DNA of 25,962 bases from JBBRYB01 sp038238115 (GTDB lineage: Bacteria > Actinomycetota > Actinomycetes > Propionibacteriales > Nocardioidaceae), in contig JBBRYB010000042.1 of the NCBI GenBank assembly GCA_038238115.1, positions 1-25,962 on the forward strand, given 5' to 3'. Made by a program: the position numbers and the translations under genes. Positions 1 to 7,245 of this stretch are shown one piece after another. Each line of letters opens with the position of its first letter. The stretch's first letter is position 1. The notes beneath the pieces are model-generated. The model saw only the letters and a list, made by a program, of their open reading frames with translations, had not been told where the DNA came from and searched no databases.

Positions 1-79
1 CAACGGTGAGCTCGCCGACGATCACGCTCATCACGATCCGGGTCTTCTTCTCAGCCGGGATCGATTGTGGTCTTCCCAT
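1..79 (-). CDS. Transposase-like protein, N-terminal fragment cut by window edge
   Basis: An ATG at 79-77 opens a reading frame that runs off the left edge and gives 26 residues beginning MGRPQSIPAEKKTRIV. The Gly-Arg-Pro start followed by a basic helical segment and 'VIVGELTV' resembles the helix-turn-helix N-terminus of transposases common in actinobacteria, which bind the ends of their element. A Shine-Dalgarno-like AAGGAG lies on the minus strand at 95-90, 10 nt from the start, which supports real translation. Only the first part is visible, so the IS family and intactness cannot be judged. It could also be a stand-alone HTH regulator, but the sequence style favours a transposase. Confidence 0.55.
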   Translation of the reverse strand, partial: MGRPQSIPAEKKTRIVMSVIVGELTV

Positions 80-231
80 GATTCAGATTCTCCTTCAGGA
101 CTGACACAACAGCCCTGCCAAGAATCCTGACGCGGGACACGCCAGTGCCACGAGGTCGTCCACTGTGCCCTGGTACAGCAGTCCCGATTCCCATGGAGTG
201 GGCCGGTTTCCGGGTCCGGTCGTCCACGCTG
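80..231. other. Intergenic stretch between transposase start and folE2 end
   Basis: These 152 bases hold the ribosome binding site of the leftmost gene. They probably also hold one terminus of its insertion element, but the partner inverted repeat is outside the window, so no boundary can be fixed. A short CCGG-TTT-CCGG inverted repeat at 203-213 lies just past the folE2 stop. It has no T-run and is a weak terminator candidate at best. No coding sequence was seen here. Confidence 0.4.
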
Positions 232-1020
232 CTAGGGCACTGGACCTAAGGCCCAGGAGATTTTCGCAACCGCATCGTGACTATGGATGCTCTCAAAGGT
301 GCGGACCTCAACCACATGTTCCAGTTGAAGCACGCGCATGCGACCGGAGAGATCGCGGGCCATGTCCTCTACAAAGGCTGCGTGCTCATACGCTTCCATC
401 GTGATGGCCCGCTCGTCAGAGCGCTTGACCAGGGGATAGATGGGGCACGAGCCGACATCACGGATGATTTCGATTGCTCGGATCACCTGGAGGGGATATG
501 CATGGTCCCCTCGACCGGTCACGGTCAGACGAATCGAACTGCGCTGGTTATGCGCTCCGTAATCGCTGATCGCTTTGCTGCAGGGGCACAAGCTGGTGAC
601 CTCGGACGTCACGACCGTCTCAACACGGCACTCATCCGTCGACCATACGGCACACAGTTCGAGGTCGCTGGCCTGCCACGACTCACGTTCCGAGACTGGC
701 GAGGTCACCTTCGTAGCAACCGGTAGAGCGATCCGGACCTCGATCTTATGGGCGTCAAGGCGCTGTGCTGCCGCCTTGAGCGTCACCGGGAACGTGCGCG
801 GATCAACGTCCTGCATCGTCTCGTGGATGGCTTCCACCATGCGGCTCATGTGAGTACCGCGACGATTTCCCGCCAGGGCAACCGCGATGTCGAAGGTCGC
901 TATCCCGGACTGATCCATTTCACCGTCACTAAACCGCACGGGGTACCGGACACCAGCGATTCCAACGCGATCGATGTCGACGCCCCGTAGGTCATATTCA
1001 TCTTGGATGTCCGGCAACAT
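232..1020 (-). CDS. folE2: GTP cyclohydrolase IB (FolE2)
   Basis: The product (262 aa, the usual FolE2 size) converts GTP to 7,8-dihydroneopterin triphosphate and formate, the first step of preQ0 synthesis and also of folate synthesis. Family signatures are GTHMSR at residues 55-60, the metal-binding Cys segment SLCPCSK with Cys145 and Cys147, YGAHNQR at 154-160 and ESIHSHDA near 243-250. FolE2 is the metal-flexible alternative to the zinc-dependent FolE1. The start at 1020 follows a GA-rich ribosome binding region built from GGGTGA repeats directly downstream of queD. It is the last gene of the minus-strand queC-queE-queD-folE2 operon, 18 nt after the queD stop. Its place beside the other preQ0 genes and divergent from dpd genes implies it feeds DNA modification rather than only folate. 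Confidence 0.93.
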   Translation of the reverse strand: MLPDIQDEYDLRGVDIDRVGIAGVRYPVRFSDGEMDQSGIATFDIAVALAGNRRGTHMSRMVEAIHETMQDVDPRTFPVTLKAAAQRLDAHKIEVRIALPVATKVTSPVSERESWQASDLELCAVWSTDECRVETVVTSEVTSLCPCSKAISDYGAHNQRSSIRLTVTGRGDHAYPLQVIRAIEIIRDVGSCPIYPLVKRSDERAITMEAYEHAAFVEDMARDLSGRMRVLQLEHVVEVRTFESIHSHDAVAKISWALGPVP

Positions 1021-1026
1021 CGGAAC

Positions 1027-1044
1027 TCACCCTCACCCTCACCC
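1027..1044 (-). repeat. Three tandem GGGTGA hexamers at the queD-folE2 junction
   Basis: The plus strand reads TCACCC three times in a row. On the minus strand this is GGGTGA x3. The first unit contains the queD TGA stop, and the next two form the purine-rich Shine-Dalgarno region of folE2, whose ATG follows after GTTCCG. A change in unit number would alter the spacing between ribosome binding site and start, not a reading frame. Confidence 0.8.
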
Positions 1045-1404
1045 TCTGTAGATACAACCTGACGTGCAGGTCTCACGGACCTGAACGGTGCTCAGGTCAG
1101 GCAGCGACGTGACCAAGCGGTCCCAAATCCACTTCGCAAGTACTTCACTCGTGGGATTCTCGAGTCCCTCGACTTCATTGAGATAGAAGTGATCGAGTTT
1201 GTCCTCGAGTGGCTTGAAGGCCACCTTGATGTCTCCGAAGTCGCGCACCCAACCGGTCTCTTCCCCGACAAGGCCGCTGACATGCACTTCAACTCGGTAC
1301 GAGTGGCCGTGGAGGCGAGCGCACTTGTGATCTTCCGGCACGTTGGGAAGGCGATGCGCTGCCTCGAACGTGAACTCGCGGTAAATCTCGGCGCTGTGGG
1401 TCAT
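1039..1404 (-). CDS. queD: 6-carboxytetrahydropterin synthase (QueD)
   Basis: This 121-residue member of the PTPS/QueD family converts dihydroneopterin triphosphate to 6-carboxy-5,6,7,8-tetrahydropterin, the second step to preQ0. Visible signatures are the three zinc histidines (His17 in FEAAHRL; His32 and His34 in LHGHSY), catalytic Cys28 in KCARLHGHS, Asp71-His72 in the DH pair, and Glu111 in RETCTSG near the C-terminus. The ATG at 1404 was chosen because it overlaps the queE stop as ATGA and begins MTHSAEIYREFTFEAAH, the normal family start. A start at 1446 would add 14 residues with no counterpart in the family. Translation is probably coupled to queE. Confidence 0.93.
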   Translation of the reverse strand: MTHSAEIYREFTFEAAHRLPNVPEDHKCARLHGHSYRVEVHVSGLVGEETGWVRDFGDIKVAFKPLEDKLDHFYLNEVEGLENPTSEVLAKWIWDRLVTSLPDLSTVQVRETCTSGCIYRG

Positions 1405-2036
1405 GGGATCCCCAAGAACTTGTGGGTCTGCAGGCTCAGTTGCCACTTCGGATTCTCCAGGCAGTACTCGACTGCCAGTTCTGTGTTGCGTTGTACGTCG
1501 GGCCCATCCATCGGTTGCACCCGAAAAGTGGTGAAGTCCAACGACTCAAAGGATCGAGGGTCAACACCACCCTGCGGAAAGACGAACTTGAGTTCGTTCC
1601 CACCTACGACGATCAGGTCTGCTCCGACCTTGGGGCTAACGCACAGCCAGTCGATCCCCGGGGGCGGAACCTGCGTCCCGTTGGTCTCGACCGCTATGTA
1701 GAAGCCTCGAGCGTGGAGCGCGTCTACGGCCGCTTCGTCAAGTTGCAGCAACGGCTCGCCACCAGTGCAAACGACCATCCGATTCTCGGTGGATGAGGTT
1801 GGCCAAGCGGCGGCCACCGCATCGGCAAGTTCGCTGGCGGTGCTGAAGCGTCCCCCGCCAGGTCCGTCGGTCCCGACGAAGTCGGTATCGCAGAACTGGC
1901 AGATCGCCCTCTCACGGTCCTTTTCGTGACCCGTCCACAAGTTGCAGACGCTGAATCTGCAGAACACCGCCGGCCGTCCGGCATGCGTTCCTTCGCCCTG
2001 CAGCGTGTAGAAGATTTCCTTGATCTTGTAGGTCAT
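1401..2036 (-). CDS. queE: 7-carboxy-7-deazaguanine synthase (QueE), radical SAM
   Basis: QueE uses S-adenosylmethionine and a [4Fe-4S] cluster to contract the ring of 6-carboxytetrahydropterin and form 7-carboxy-7-deazaguanine. The 211-residue protein has the QueE-type cluster motif CX14CX2C (Cys31, Cys46, Cys49) in place of the common radical-SAM CX3CX2C. It also has the SAM-binding TGGEP at 91-95, ETNGT at 117-121, a CVSPK segment at 132-136 and the terminal QTHKFLGIP typical of the family. Its ATG directly abuts the queC TGA, and no clear ribosome binding site is seen, so it is probably translated by coupling. Its stop overlaps the queD start. Confidence 0.95.
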   Translation of the reverse strand: MTYKIKEIFYTLQGEGTHAGRPAVFCRFSVCNLWTGHEKDRERAICQFCDTDFVGTDGPGGGRFSTASELADAVAAAWPTSSTENRMVVCTGGEPLLQLDEAAVDALHARGFYIAVETNGTQVPPPGIDWLCVSPKVGADLIVVGGNELKFVFPQGGVDPRSFESLDFTTFRVQPMDGPDVQRNTELAVEYCLENPKWQLSLQTHKFLGIP

Positions 2037-2726
2037 TCAGGAGGCCTGATACTCGAGAGGGTCGATCGTGCCCGCCTCTTGGAAGCCGCGGATTCGCAGC
2101 AGGCAAGAGTCGCAGTGTCCACACGGCTTCCCGCTGCCGTCGGGGTCGTAGCACGACGAGGTGAGCGAGTAGTCAACGCCAAGAAAGAGACCGAGTTCAA
2201 CGGTTTGTGCCTTGGTGAGGTTGATTAGCGGCGCATGGATCTTTACCGTGTTGCCTTCCACACCTGCACGCGTGGCGAGGTTGGCCATGCGCTCGTACGC
2301 CTCGATGTATTCGGGACGGCAGTCGGGATATCCGGAATAGTCGAGCGCGTTGACTCCGATGAAGATGTCGGTTGCTCCCATGACCTCGGCGTAAGCGAGT
2401 GAAAACGAGAGAAAGACCGTGTTGCGGGCGGGAACGTAGGTGATGGGAATGTCTTCCGCGACGTCGCCGGCAGCCTCGTGTTTCGGCACGGCGACTTCAG
2501 ATGTGAGTGCGGAGCCACCGAAGACCCGAAGGTCTATCTCGCAGACGACGTGGCCCGCGACACCTTGAGCATCGGCAACGCGTCGTGCAGCCTCGACCTC
2601 GACGATGTGGCGCTGGCCGTACTTGAAGCTGATCGCGTAGACCTGATAGCCCTCGCTCTTGGCGTGTGCCAGCACGGTGGTCGAGTCGAGGCCTCCGCTG
2701 AGGAGGACAATGGCCTTGCGCTGCAT
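2037..2726 (-). CDS. queC: 7-cyano-7-deazaguanine (preQ0) synthase (QueC)
   Basis: QueC is an ATP-dependent PP-loop enzyme that turns 7-carboxy-7-deazaguanine plus ammonia into preQ0, the base DpdA is expected to insert. The 229-residue protein begins MQRKAIVLLSGGLDST with the PP-loop SGGLDST at residues 10-16. It continues with YVPARNTVFLS at 97-107 and GVNALDYSGYPDCRPEY at 124-140, and ends with the zinc site Cys192, Cys202, Cys205 and Cys208. The start at 2726 is set by this family N-terminus and by AGGA on the minus strand 6 nt upstream. A longer frame back to 2891 is not supported. It is the first gene of the minus-strand preQ0 operon, transcribed away from the dpd genes. Confidence 0.95.
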   Translation of the reverse strand: MQRKAIVLLSGGLDSTTVLAHAKSEGYQVYAISFKYGQRHIVEVEAARRVADAQGVAGHVVCEIDLRVFGGSALTSEVAVPKHEAAGDVAEDIPITYVPARNTVFLSFSLAYAEVMGATDIFIGVNALDYSGYPDCRPEYIEAYERMANLATRAGVEGNTVKIHAPLINLTKAQTVELGLFLGVDYSLTSSCYDPDGSGKPCGHCDSCLLRIRGFQEAGTIDPLEYQAS

Positions 2727-2825
2727 GGTGAATCCTATCGTTGGGCCTGGAGCTGCTCCTGCGTCATAACTACACGCTACAGTAGACGCAATCACGCAGC
2801 AGTTCGAGTTCAGGAGCCAGTGTCG
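2727..2825. promoter_or_regulatory. Divergent intergenic region between preQ0 operon and dpd operon
   Basis: This 99-bp stretch separates queC (leftward) from the first dpd gene (rightward) and must hold both promoters if they are transcribed from here. On the minus strand a -35-like TTGCGT (2791-2786) and a -10-like TTATGA (2769-2764) are 16 nt apart. On the plus strand TACAGT at 2778-2783 fits a -10 but has no good -35. AGGAG at 2812-2816 is the ribosome binding site of the dpdC-like gene. No preQ1-type riboswitch was recognised. The promoter assignments are pattern-based only. Confidence 0.5.
2760..2790. promoter_or_regulatory. Inverted repeat, possible operator in the divergent promoter
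   Basis: TGCGTC at 2760-2765 is mirrored by GACGCA at 2785-2790. Between them CTAC at 2770-2773 pairs with GTAG at 2782-2785, and a perfect short palindrome CTACAGTAG sits at 2777-2785. The repeat covers the likely -10 elements of both operons, so a bound regulator could control both. No regulator gene was recognised in the window. Confidence 0.35.
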
Positions 2826-3713
2826 GTGTCGAAGAAACTGACGATCGTCGTGACGTGCACAGATCGCAAGGCGGTACCTCCACGCCCCCATCTTCGAGTC
2901 CGTGAACTGGAGAGCGACACCATCGAGGTGCGCGCCGCCACCTGGAACGGGATCATGGCTCGTGCCACCGACAGGCGCCCACTCTCAGAGCTTTACAGCG
3001 GCGAGGCCTGGCGCCAGGTGGCGAAGTTGGAGACCGCAGTACGCGCCAAGGGCGTTCAGCCCACGACGCTGGTCGCCTCCGCCGGACTCGGACTGCGCCC
3101 GGTCGAGTCAGCGGGCCCGTCGTACTCCGCAACCTTTGCATTGGGTCAACCCGACAGCGTAGGTACCGATCGCCGACAGGCGCGTACCTGGTGGAAGCTG
3201 CTGAACGAATCTCATGCGAGGAACGATGGAATCGACCCCTTCAACGGCCCCACCATCTTTGTTCTCTCCGACACCTACGCCTCCGCGATGACAGACACCC
3301 TGAGGGCGCTAGAGGGTCGAGACGATGTGGTCCTATTCGGCGGCACAGACGGGCTGCTCACAGATCAGCGGATCCCCTCGGACATCGGCCTCCGTCACGA
3401 ACTTGGAGGGACGGCAGTCAGCCTCAACCTCCGGATGGCCATCGCGTGGCTACAACGCCAGGACGACATCGATCTCCGTGCTGCGCAGAGTCGCGGCGAC
3501 TGGGAGGCTTGGGCGGAGTCTGTGCGGTCCACCACTGTCTATGACCGCCGCCCCGTTGACGATGCTTCAGTGACCACCTGGATTCGTGCGGCCAGAAGTA
3601 GCCAACCGCGCCTCAGCAAGACAGCAGCACTCCGATCGATCCGCGAGTCGGGCCTCGCTTGCGAGCAGCGACGGTTCGGGACCTTGTTCCTACAGGCGAT
3701 GGAGGGTTCATGA
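2826..3713 (+). CDS. dpdC: YaaA/DUF6884-like protein, candidate DpdC (preQ0-in-DNA to ADG)
   Basis: The product (295 aa from the GTG at 2826) opens with MSKKLTIVVTCTDRK (Cys11, Arg14, Lys15). It continues with ELYSGEAWR at 55-63, SAGLGLRP at 85-92 and PSYSATF at 98-104, the pattern of the YaaA/DUF6884 group. In characterised systems DpdC hydrolyses the nitrile of inserted preQ0 to give 2'-deoxy-7-amido-7-deazaguanosine. I assign that role from this domain style plus its position as first gene of the modification module; the identity is inferred, not proven. The C-terminal part (about 235-295, with SGLACEQRRFG) looks helical and may bind DNA. GTG 2826 is 9 nt from AGGAG; an in-frame GTG at 2820 is only 3 nt away. 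A longer open frame from 2478 is antisense to queC and is not used. The stop overlaps the next start as ATGA. Confidence 0.6.
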   Translation: MSKKLTIVVTCTDRKAVPPRPHLRVRELESDTIEVRAATWNGIMARATDRRPLSELYSGEAWRQVAKLETAVRAKGVQPTTLVASAGLGLRPVESAGPSYSATFALGQPDSVGTDRRQARTWWKLLNESHARNDGIDPFNGPTIFVLSDTYASAMTDTLRALEGRDDVVLFGGTDGLLTDQRIPSDIGLRHELGGTAVSLNLRMAIAWLQRQDDIDLRAAQSRGDWEAWAESVRSTTVYDRRPVDDASVTTWIRAARSSQPRLSKTAALRSIRESGLACEQRRFGTLFLQAMEGS

Positions 3714-4840
3714 CCGAAGGATGGATTGAGCGGAAAGCGCTCCGCATCTTGCAGAACGATGACACTCCGTTGTACCTGTTTGCGCTGGCAGCAGAAGAGG
3801 TCGATCTGGTGGCGGACGTCGCGAGAATCGGACGAGATGAGGCCGGCAGGCTTATCGGATACCAACGCCCCGAGAAGCGCAAGCACGTAAAGCAGATCCA
3901 GGACTACCTTGACAGCGCCGACGTCCTCTTCCCGAACGGGCTCATCCTTGCCCTTCCGCAGGAGGTCAGATTCAAGTCGAGTCGTGGGCCGGGCGCCAGC
4001 GACGGACTGGCTGTCTCGGGCACACTAGAAATTCCGATCAGCGATGGTGCAGACGGACCACGGCCAGCGTGGATTGTGGACGGGCAGCAGCGCAGCCTCG
4101 CCCTCGCCCGGACCAAGAACACCCGGCTGCCGGTACCGGTGGCGGGCTTCGTCGCCGCAAGTCTTGAACTCCAACGTGAGCAGTTCCTTCGCGTCAACAC
4201 TGTGCAACCCCTGCCGTCCAACCTCGTCACAGAGCTCCTGCCCGAGATCGCACGCGTGCCCTCGATTCGGATGTCAACCCGGAAGTTGCCGTCTGCTCTC
4301 GTCGACATGCTTAATCAGGACGACGAGTCACCGTTTTTTCAAATGGTCCGCCGGGCGTCGTCAACCGTCGAAGATAAGAAGGCTGCCGTCGTCACCGACA
4401 CCGGTCTGGTCGAGGCCCTCAAGGAGTCGCTCGAATCCCCCTCCGGCGTTCTCTTCCCCTACCGCAACATTGCCGCCGGCACGACCGACACGGCCGGTAT
4501 CAGGGCAGTGCTCATCACCTACTGGTCAGCCGTGCGCAACACATTCCCGACCGCATGGGCTAAGCCACCCACTCAATCGCGACTGATGGGCGGCGTCGGC
4601 ATTCGCGCGATGGGCCGACTCATGGAACGAGTGATGGCGCATGTGGACGTCACCGACCCGGAGTGCGTGGCCCACGCCGAGGGAGAACTCGCCCTCGTCG
4701 CGGAAGCCTGCTGCTGGACCAAGGGCGTGTGGACGGAACTGGGCTTGCCCTGGGACGAACTCCAGAACACACCTCGCCACATCAGCGCGCTTTCCAACTT
4801 TCTGGCCCGCACCTACCTAACCCAGCGGGCGGCCAGATGA
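3710..4840 (+). CDS. dpdB: DGQHR-domain protein, DpdB-like copy 1
   Basis: This 376-residue protein belongs to the DGQHR/DndB-type group. It carries GYQRPEKRKHVKQIQDYL near residue 48 and the signature VDGQQRS at 123-129. A conserved RVNTVQPLPSNLVTELLP block follows, then GVGIRAMGRLM, and the C-terminal LQNTPRHI block. In characterised Dpd systems DpdB works with DpdA to put preQ0 into DNA, and the DGQ(H)R motif is linked to ATP hydrolysis. It starts at ATG 3710, overlapping the previous stop as ATGA, with GGAGG 4 nt upstream. It lies immediately before dpdA and is homologous over its full length to the gene immediately after dpdA. Which copy is the true DpdB cannot be told from sequence alone; the two may act as a heteromer. 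Confidence 0.8.
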   Translation: MTEGWIERKALRILQNDDTPLYLFALAAEEVDLVADVARIGRDEAGRLIGYQRPEKRKHVKQIQDYLDSADVLFPNGLILALPQEVRFKSSRGPGASDGLAVSGTLEIPISDGADGPRPAWIVDGQQRSLALARTKNTRLPVPVAGFVAASLELQREQFLRVNTVQPLPSNLVTELLPEIARVPSIRMSTRKLPSALVDMLNQDDESPFFQMVRRASSTVEDKKAAVVTDTGLVEALKESLESPSGVLFPYRNIAAGTTDTAGIRAVLITYWSAVRNTFPTAWAKPPTQSRLMGGVGIRAMGRLMERVMAHVDVTDPECVAHAEGELALVAEACCWTKGVWTELGLPWDELQNTPRHISALSNFLARTYLTQRAAR

Positions 4841-6075
4841 AATTCTACTTTCCCGACAGTCAAGATCTTGTGAGCCCGACATACGACTTCGCGCAAGACG
4901 AGTACTCGCCCCATCGCGTTCGGCAGCGAGATGACCGATACGCCCACGAGGTTCTATCTCGGGCGCCGTACCACGGGATGTTGGTGAGCAAGACCATCGT
5001 CGACGGATCGGTTCGAGGAGCTGGCAAGTACACGTCAGCCCAACGCGCTCGCCTCTACCGGTTGGGGGTCCAGCGCTTCTTTCGTCTCCCCGACAAAATC
5101 GAGACGCTAGGCGATAACGGCGCCTTCAACTACGCCGATGAACTCGTTCCACCCGTGACGGTTTCCGAGACGCTGGACTTCTACGAGGGGTGCGGCTTCC
5201 AGTCTGGCGTGAGCGTTGATCACATCATCTTCGGCTACGAGCCCGACCATACGTTCAAGACTGTCGATCCTGCCTGGGCGGAACGGCGCCTCCTGACACT
5301 GCGCCTGGCAGAACAGTTCATCACTGAAGTCTCCGGGCAGGGCCTGTCCATCGAACCCGTTGGCGCCGCCCAAGGGTGGAGCCCGGCCAGTTACGCCGAC
5401 AGCGTCCGGCAGTTGCAGGAGTTGGGGTATCGACGCATCGCCCTGGGAGGCATGGTGCCGCTCAAGACCGCCGACATCCTCGATTGCCTTATTGCGATCG
5501 ACGAGATCCGCGACCCGCAGACCGAACTGCACCTTCTTGGCATCACCCGGATCACGTCCATGGACGCCTTCGCCGAACACGGCGTCACCAGTTTCGACAG
5601 CACCTCAGCCTTCCGCCAGGCGTTCATGGACGATCGCAACAACTTTCACACCCTCGAGGACTCATTCGTGGCCCTGCGGGTGCCGCAGGTTGAAGGCAAC
5701 CACACTCTCCGACGCGGGATCTTGTCGGGACGGGTGTCACAGCGGGATGCCATTCAGCTCGAGCGCACATGCCTCAAAGCGCTCCGGGCCTTTGACGGAA
5801 GCAAGGCAAGTCACGAGGCTGTGCTGTCGGCCTTGGCTGCCTACGAAATCCTCTGCCAGAGCAAGAAGAGCTACGTAGCCGAGTACAACCGCACTCTCAC
5901 AGCGGCCCCCTGGGCCACGTGCGAGTGCGCACTCTGCCGCGAGTTGGGCATCGAGATCGCCATCTTCCGCGGCACGGAGCGCAACAAGCGGCGCGGGTTC
6001 CACAACCTGTCCGTGCTGGCAGCGAAGATGGACGCACTACCAACAAGCCCAAGACGAAGGAGCACCGGTGGCTGA
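4837..6075 (+). CDS. dpdA: DpdA, TGT-like DNA-guanine transglycosylase
   Basis: DpdA is a paralogue of tRNA-guanine transglycosylase that exchanges guanine for preQ0 in DNA. The 412-residue protein keeps the catalytic layout: GDNGAF at 92-97, with Asp93 matching the general acid/base Asp of TGT's DSGGF motif; ALGG at 202-205, matching the TGT glycine pair; and FDSTSAFR at 253-260, with Asp254 in the nucleophile position. The TGT zinc site is present as CX1CX2CX21H (Cys362, Cys364, Cys367, His389). The 'FDSTSAFR' wording departs from the tRNA enzyme's FDCVxPTR, and no tRNA-binding PUA domain is present, which fits a DNA substrate. The ATG at 4837 overlaps the preceding stop as ATGA. It sits between two DGQHR genes. 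A tRNA-acting enzyme is unlikely given these neighbours. Confidence 0.9.
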   Translation: MKFYFPDSQDLVSPTYDFAQDEYSPHRVRQRDDRYAHEVLSRAPYHGMLVSKTIVDGSVRGAGKYTSAQRARLYRLGVQRFFRLPDKIETLGDNGAFNYADELVPPVTVSETLDFYEGCGFQSGVSVDHIIFGYEPDHTFKTVDPAWAERRLLTLRLAEQFITEVSGQGLSIEPVGAAQGWSPASYADSVRQLQELGYRRIALGGMVPLKTADILDCLIAIDEIRDPQTELHLLGITRITSMDAFAEHGVTSFDSTSAFRQAFMDDRNNFHTLEDSFVALRVPQVEGNHTLRRGILSGRVSQRDAIQLERTCLKALRAFDGSKASHEAVLSALAAYEILCQSKKSYVAEYNRTLTAAPWATCECALCRELGIEIAIFRGTERNKRRGFHNLSVLAAKMDALPTSPRRRSTGG

Positions 6076-7174
6076 CCGCTACGACATCCGACTGCCGGCC
6101 ATCCGGATCCGGCAGGGCAGCCACTTCATCTACTGCTTCGGAGTCGATGGGAAACGCATTCATGACTTTGCCGCCGTATCGCGGGTTCACCGCGACGATG
6201 ACTCCCTCCAGGGTTATCAACGCACCGAGGTTCTCACGCACATCAAGGCAATCCGGCGATACCTCGAATCACCAGAAGCCATACTCCCCAATGCGGTGGT
6301 CTTGGCCTTCGATCAGCGGGTGACTTTTGAACCGGCACCTGTTAATTCGGCCCTGGACTACATCGTCACCGGGGAACTCGTGATCCCCGTCGACGAGGCT
6401 CTAGCCGAGGAGGACCGCGCCGCTTGGTTGGTGGATGGGCAACAGCGATCTGCCGCGATCCGAGACGCCGACATCGCGGAGTTTCCGGTGGCAGCAGTTG
6501 GTTTCATCGCGAAGGACGAGGCCGAGCAGCGATCTCAGTTCATTCTGGTGAACAACACGAAGCCACTCCCCAAAGGCTTGATCTACGAACTCCTGCCCGA
6601 TTCGACCGGCCACCTACCGCCGGCGTATGCGCGCAAGCGCCTCCCCGCCGAGATCATGATCAAGTTGAACGCAGGCCCCCGCAACTGTAAAGGTCACCCG
6701 TTCGCTGGTCGGATTGCGACGCCTACTCAACCGGACGGGTACGTCAAGGACAACAGCGTCCTGAGGATGATAGAGAACAGCCTTTCGGATGGCGCGCTCT
6801 ATCGATTCCGGCGTGACGACGGCACCGGCGACATTCCACGAATCCTTGAACACCTCAACCTCTTTTGGAGTTCGGTCACCAATGTCTTTCACGAGGCTTG
6901 GGAACTTGAGCCGCGGAGGTCACGCCTGACCCACGGTGTCGGAATTCAGTCCATGGGCTACGTCATGGACCAACTGACGGAGGACCGGGACCTCGGCGTC
7001 GAGGGTACTGCCCAGATCGAGGACCGACTAGTCGGTTTGCGGCCCCTTTGCGCCTGGACATCAGGGGCCTGGGCCATGCCCCAGGCCGACGACAGGCGCT
7101 GGAACAGCCTACAGAACACGCCGAACGACATCCGTCTTCTCACGAGCCACCTCCTTCGCCTGCTCCGCACCTAG
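6068..7174 (+). CDS. dpdB: DGQHR-domain protein, DpdB-like copy 2
   Basis: This 368-residue protein is a second DGQHR/DndB-type protein, probably part of the preQ0 insertion machinery with DpdA. It repeats the same block order as the gene upstream of dpdA: GYQRTEVLTHIKAIRRYL near 52-69, VDGQQRS at 122-128, LVNNTKPLPKGLIYELLP, GVGIQSMGYVM and LQNTPNDI near the end. The middle region carries NAGPRNCKGHPFAGRI, which differs from copy 1. The GTG start at 6068 overlaps the dpdA stop by 8 nt and is preceded by GAAGGAG at 6056-6062 with a 5-nt spacer. It is the last gene of the modification module; a 71-bp gap follows. Confidence 0.8.
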   Translation: MADRYDIRLPAIRIRQGSHFIYCFGVDGKRIHDFAAVSRVHRDDDSLQGYQRTEVLTHIKAIRRYLESPEAILPNAVVLAFDQRVTFEPAPVNSALDYIVTGELVIPVDEALAEEDRAAWLVDGQQRSAAIRDADIAEFPVAAVGFIAKDEAEQRSQFILVNNTKPLPKGLIYELLPDSTGHLPPAYARKRLPAEIMIKLNAGPRNCKGHPFAGRIATPTQPDGYVKDNSVLRMIENSLSDGALYRFRRDDGTGDIPRILEHLNLFWSSVTNVFHEAWELEPRRSRLTHGVGIQSMGYVMDQLTEDRDLGVEGTAQIEDRLVGLRPLCAWTSGAWAMPQADDRRWNSLQNTPNDIRLLTSHLLRLLRT

Positions 7175-7245
7175 CGCAAGATCCACGCCCCGTCATTCAG
7201 AAACTCCCCCAGTGTCGGGACTGGCATGTAACGTCCGGCGAGTAA
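7175..7245. promoter_or_regulatory. 71-bp gap between modification and restriction modules
   Basis: This is the only real intergenic gap within the plus-strand gene run from 2826 to 25182. A weak 5-bp stem (CCAGT/ACTGG, 7209-7224) and a TAACGT that could be a -10 (7229-7234) are present, but no matching -35 was found. A separate promoter or an attenuation point here is possible but not demonstrated. Confidence 0.35.

Noticed and set aside
277..726. 149-codon plus-strand frame opposite folE2
   Set aside because: Shadow of folE2, which has clear family motifs on the other strand.
2727..2800. preQ1/preQ0-sensing riboswitch upstream of queC
   Set aside because: The minus-strand leader is short and I could not find the compact aptamer pattern with its A-rich tail; the visible repeats look like DNA operator symmetry.
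2478..2825. Extended N-terminus for the dpdC-like gene (open frame from 2478)
   Set aside because: It lies antisense within queC, and family-like sequence and the AGGAG ribosome binding site begin only at 2812-2826.
2727..2891. Extended N-terminus for queC
   Set aside because: The QueC family begins with the short strand leading into SGGLDST; the extra 55 residues cross the promoter region and look random.
4837..6075. Ordinary tRNA-guanine transglycosylase (queuosine pathway)
   Set aside because: The nucleophile motif is FDSTSAFR rather than FDCVxPTR, the neighbours are Dpd genes, and no queF, queA or queG accompanies it.
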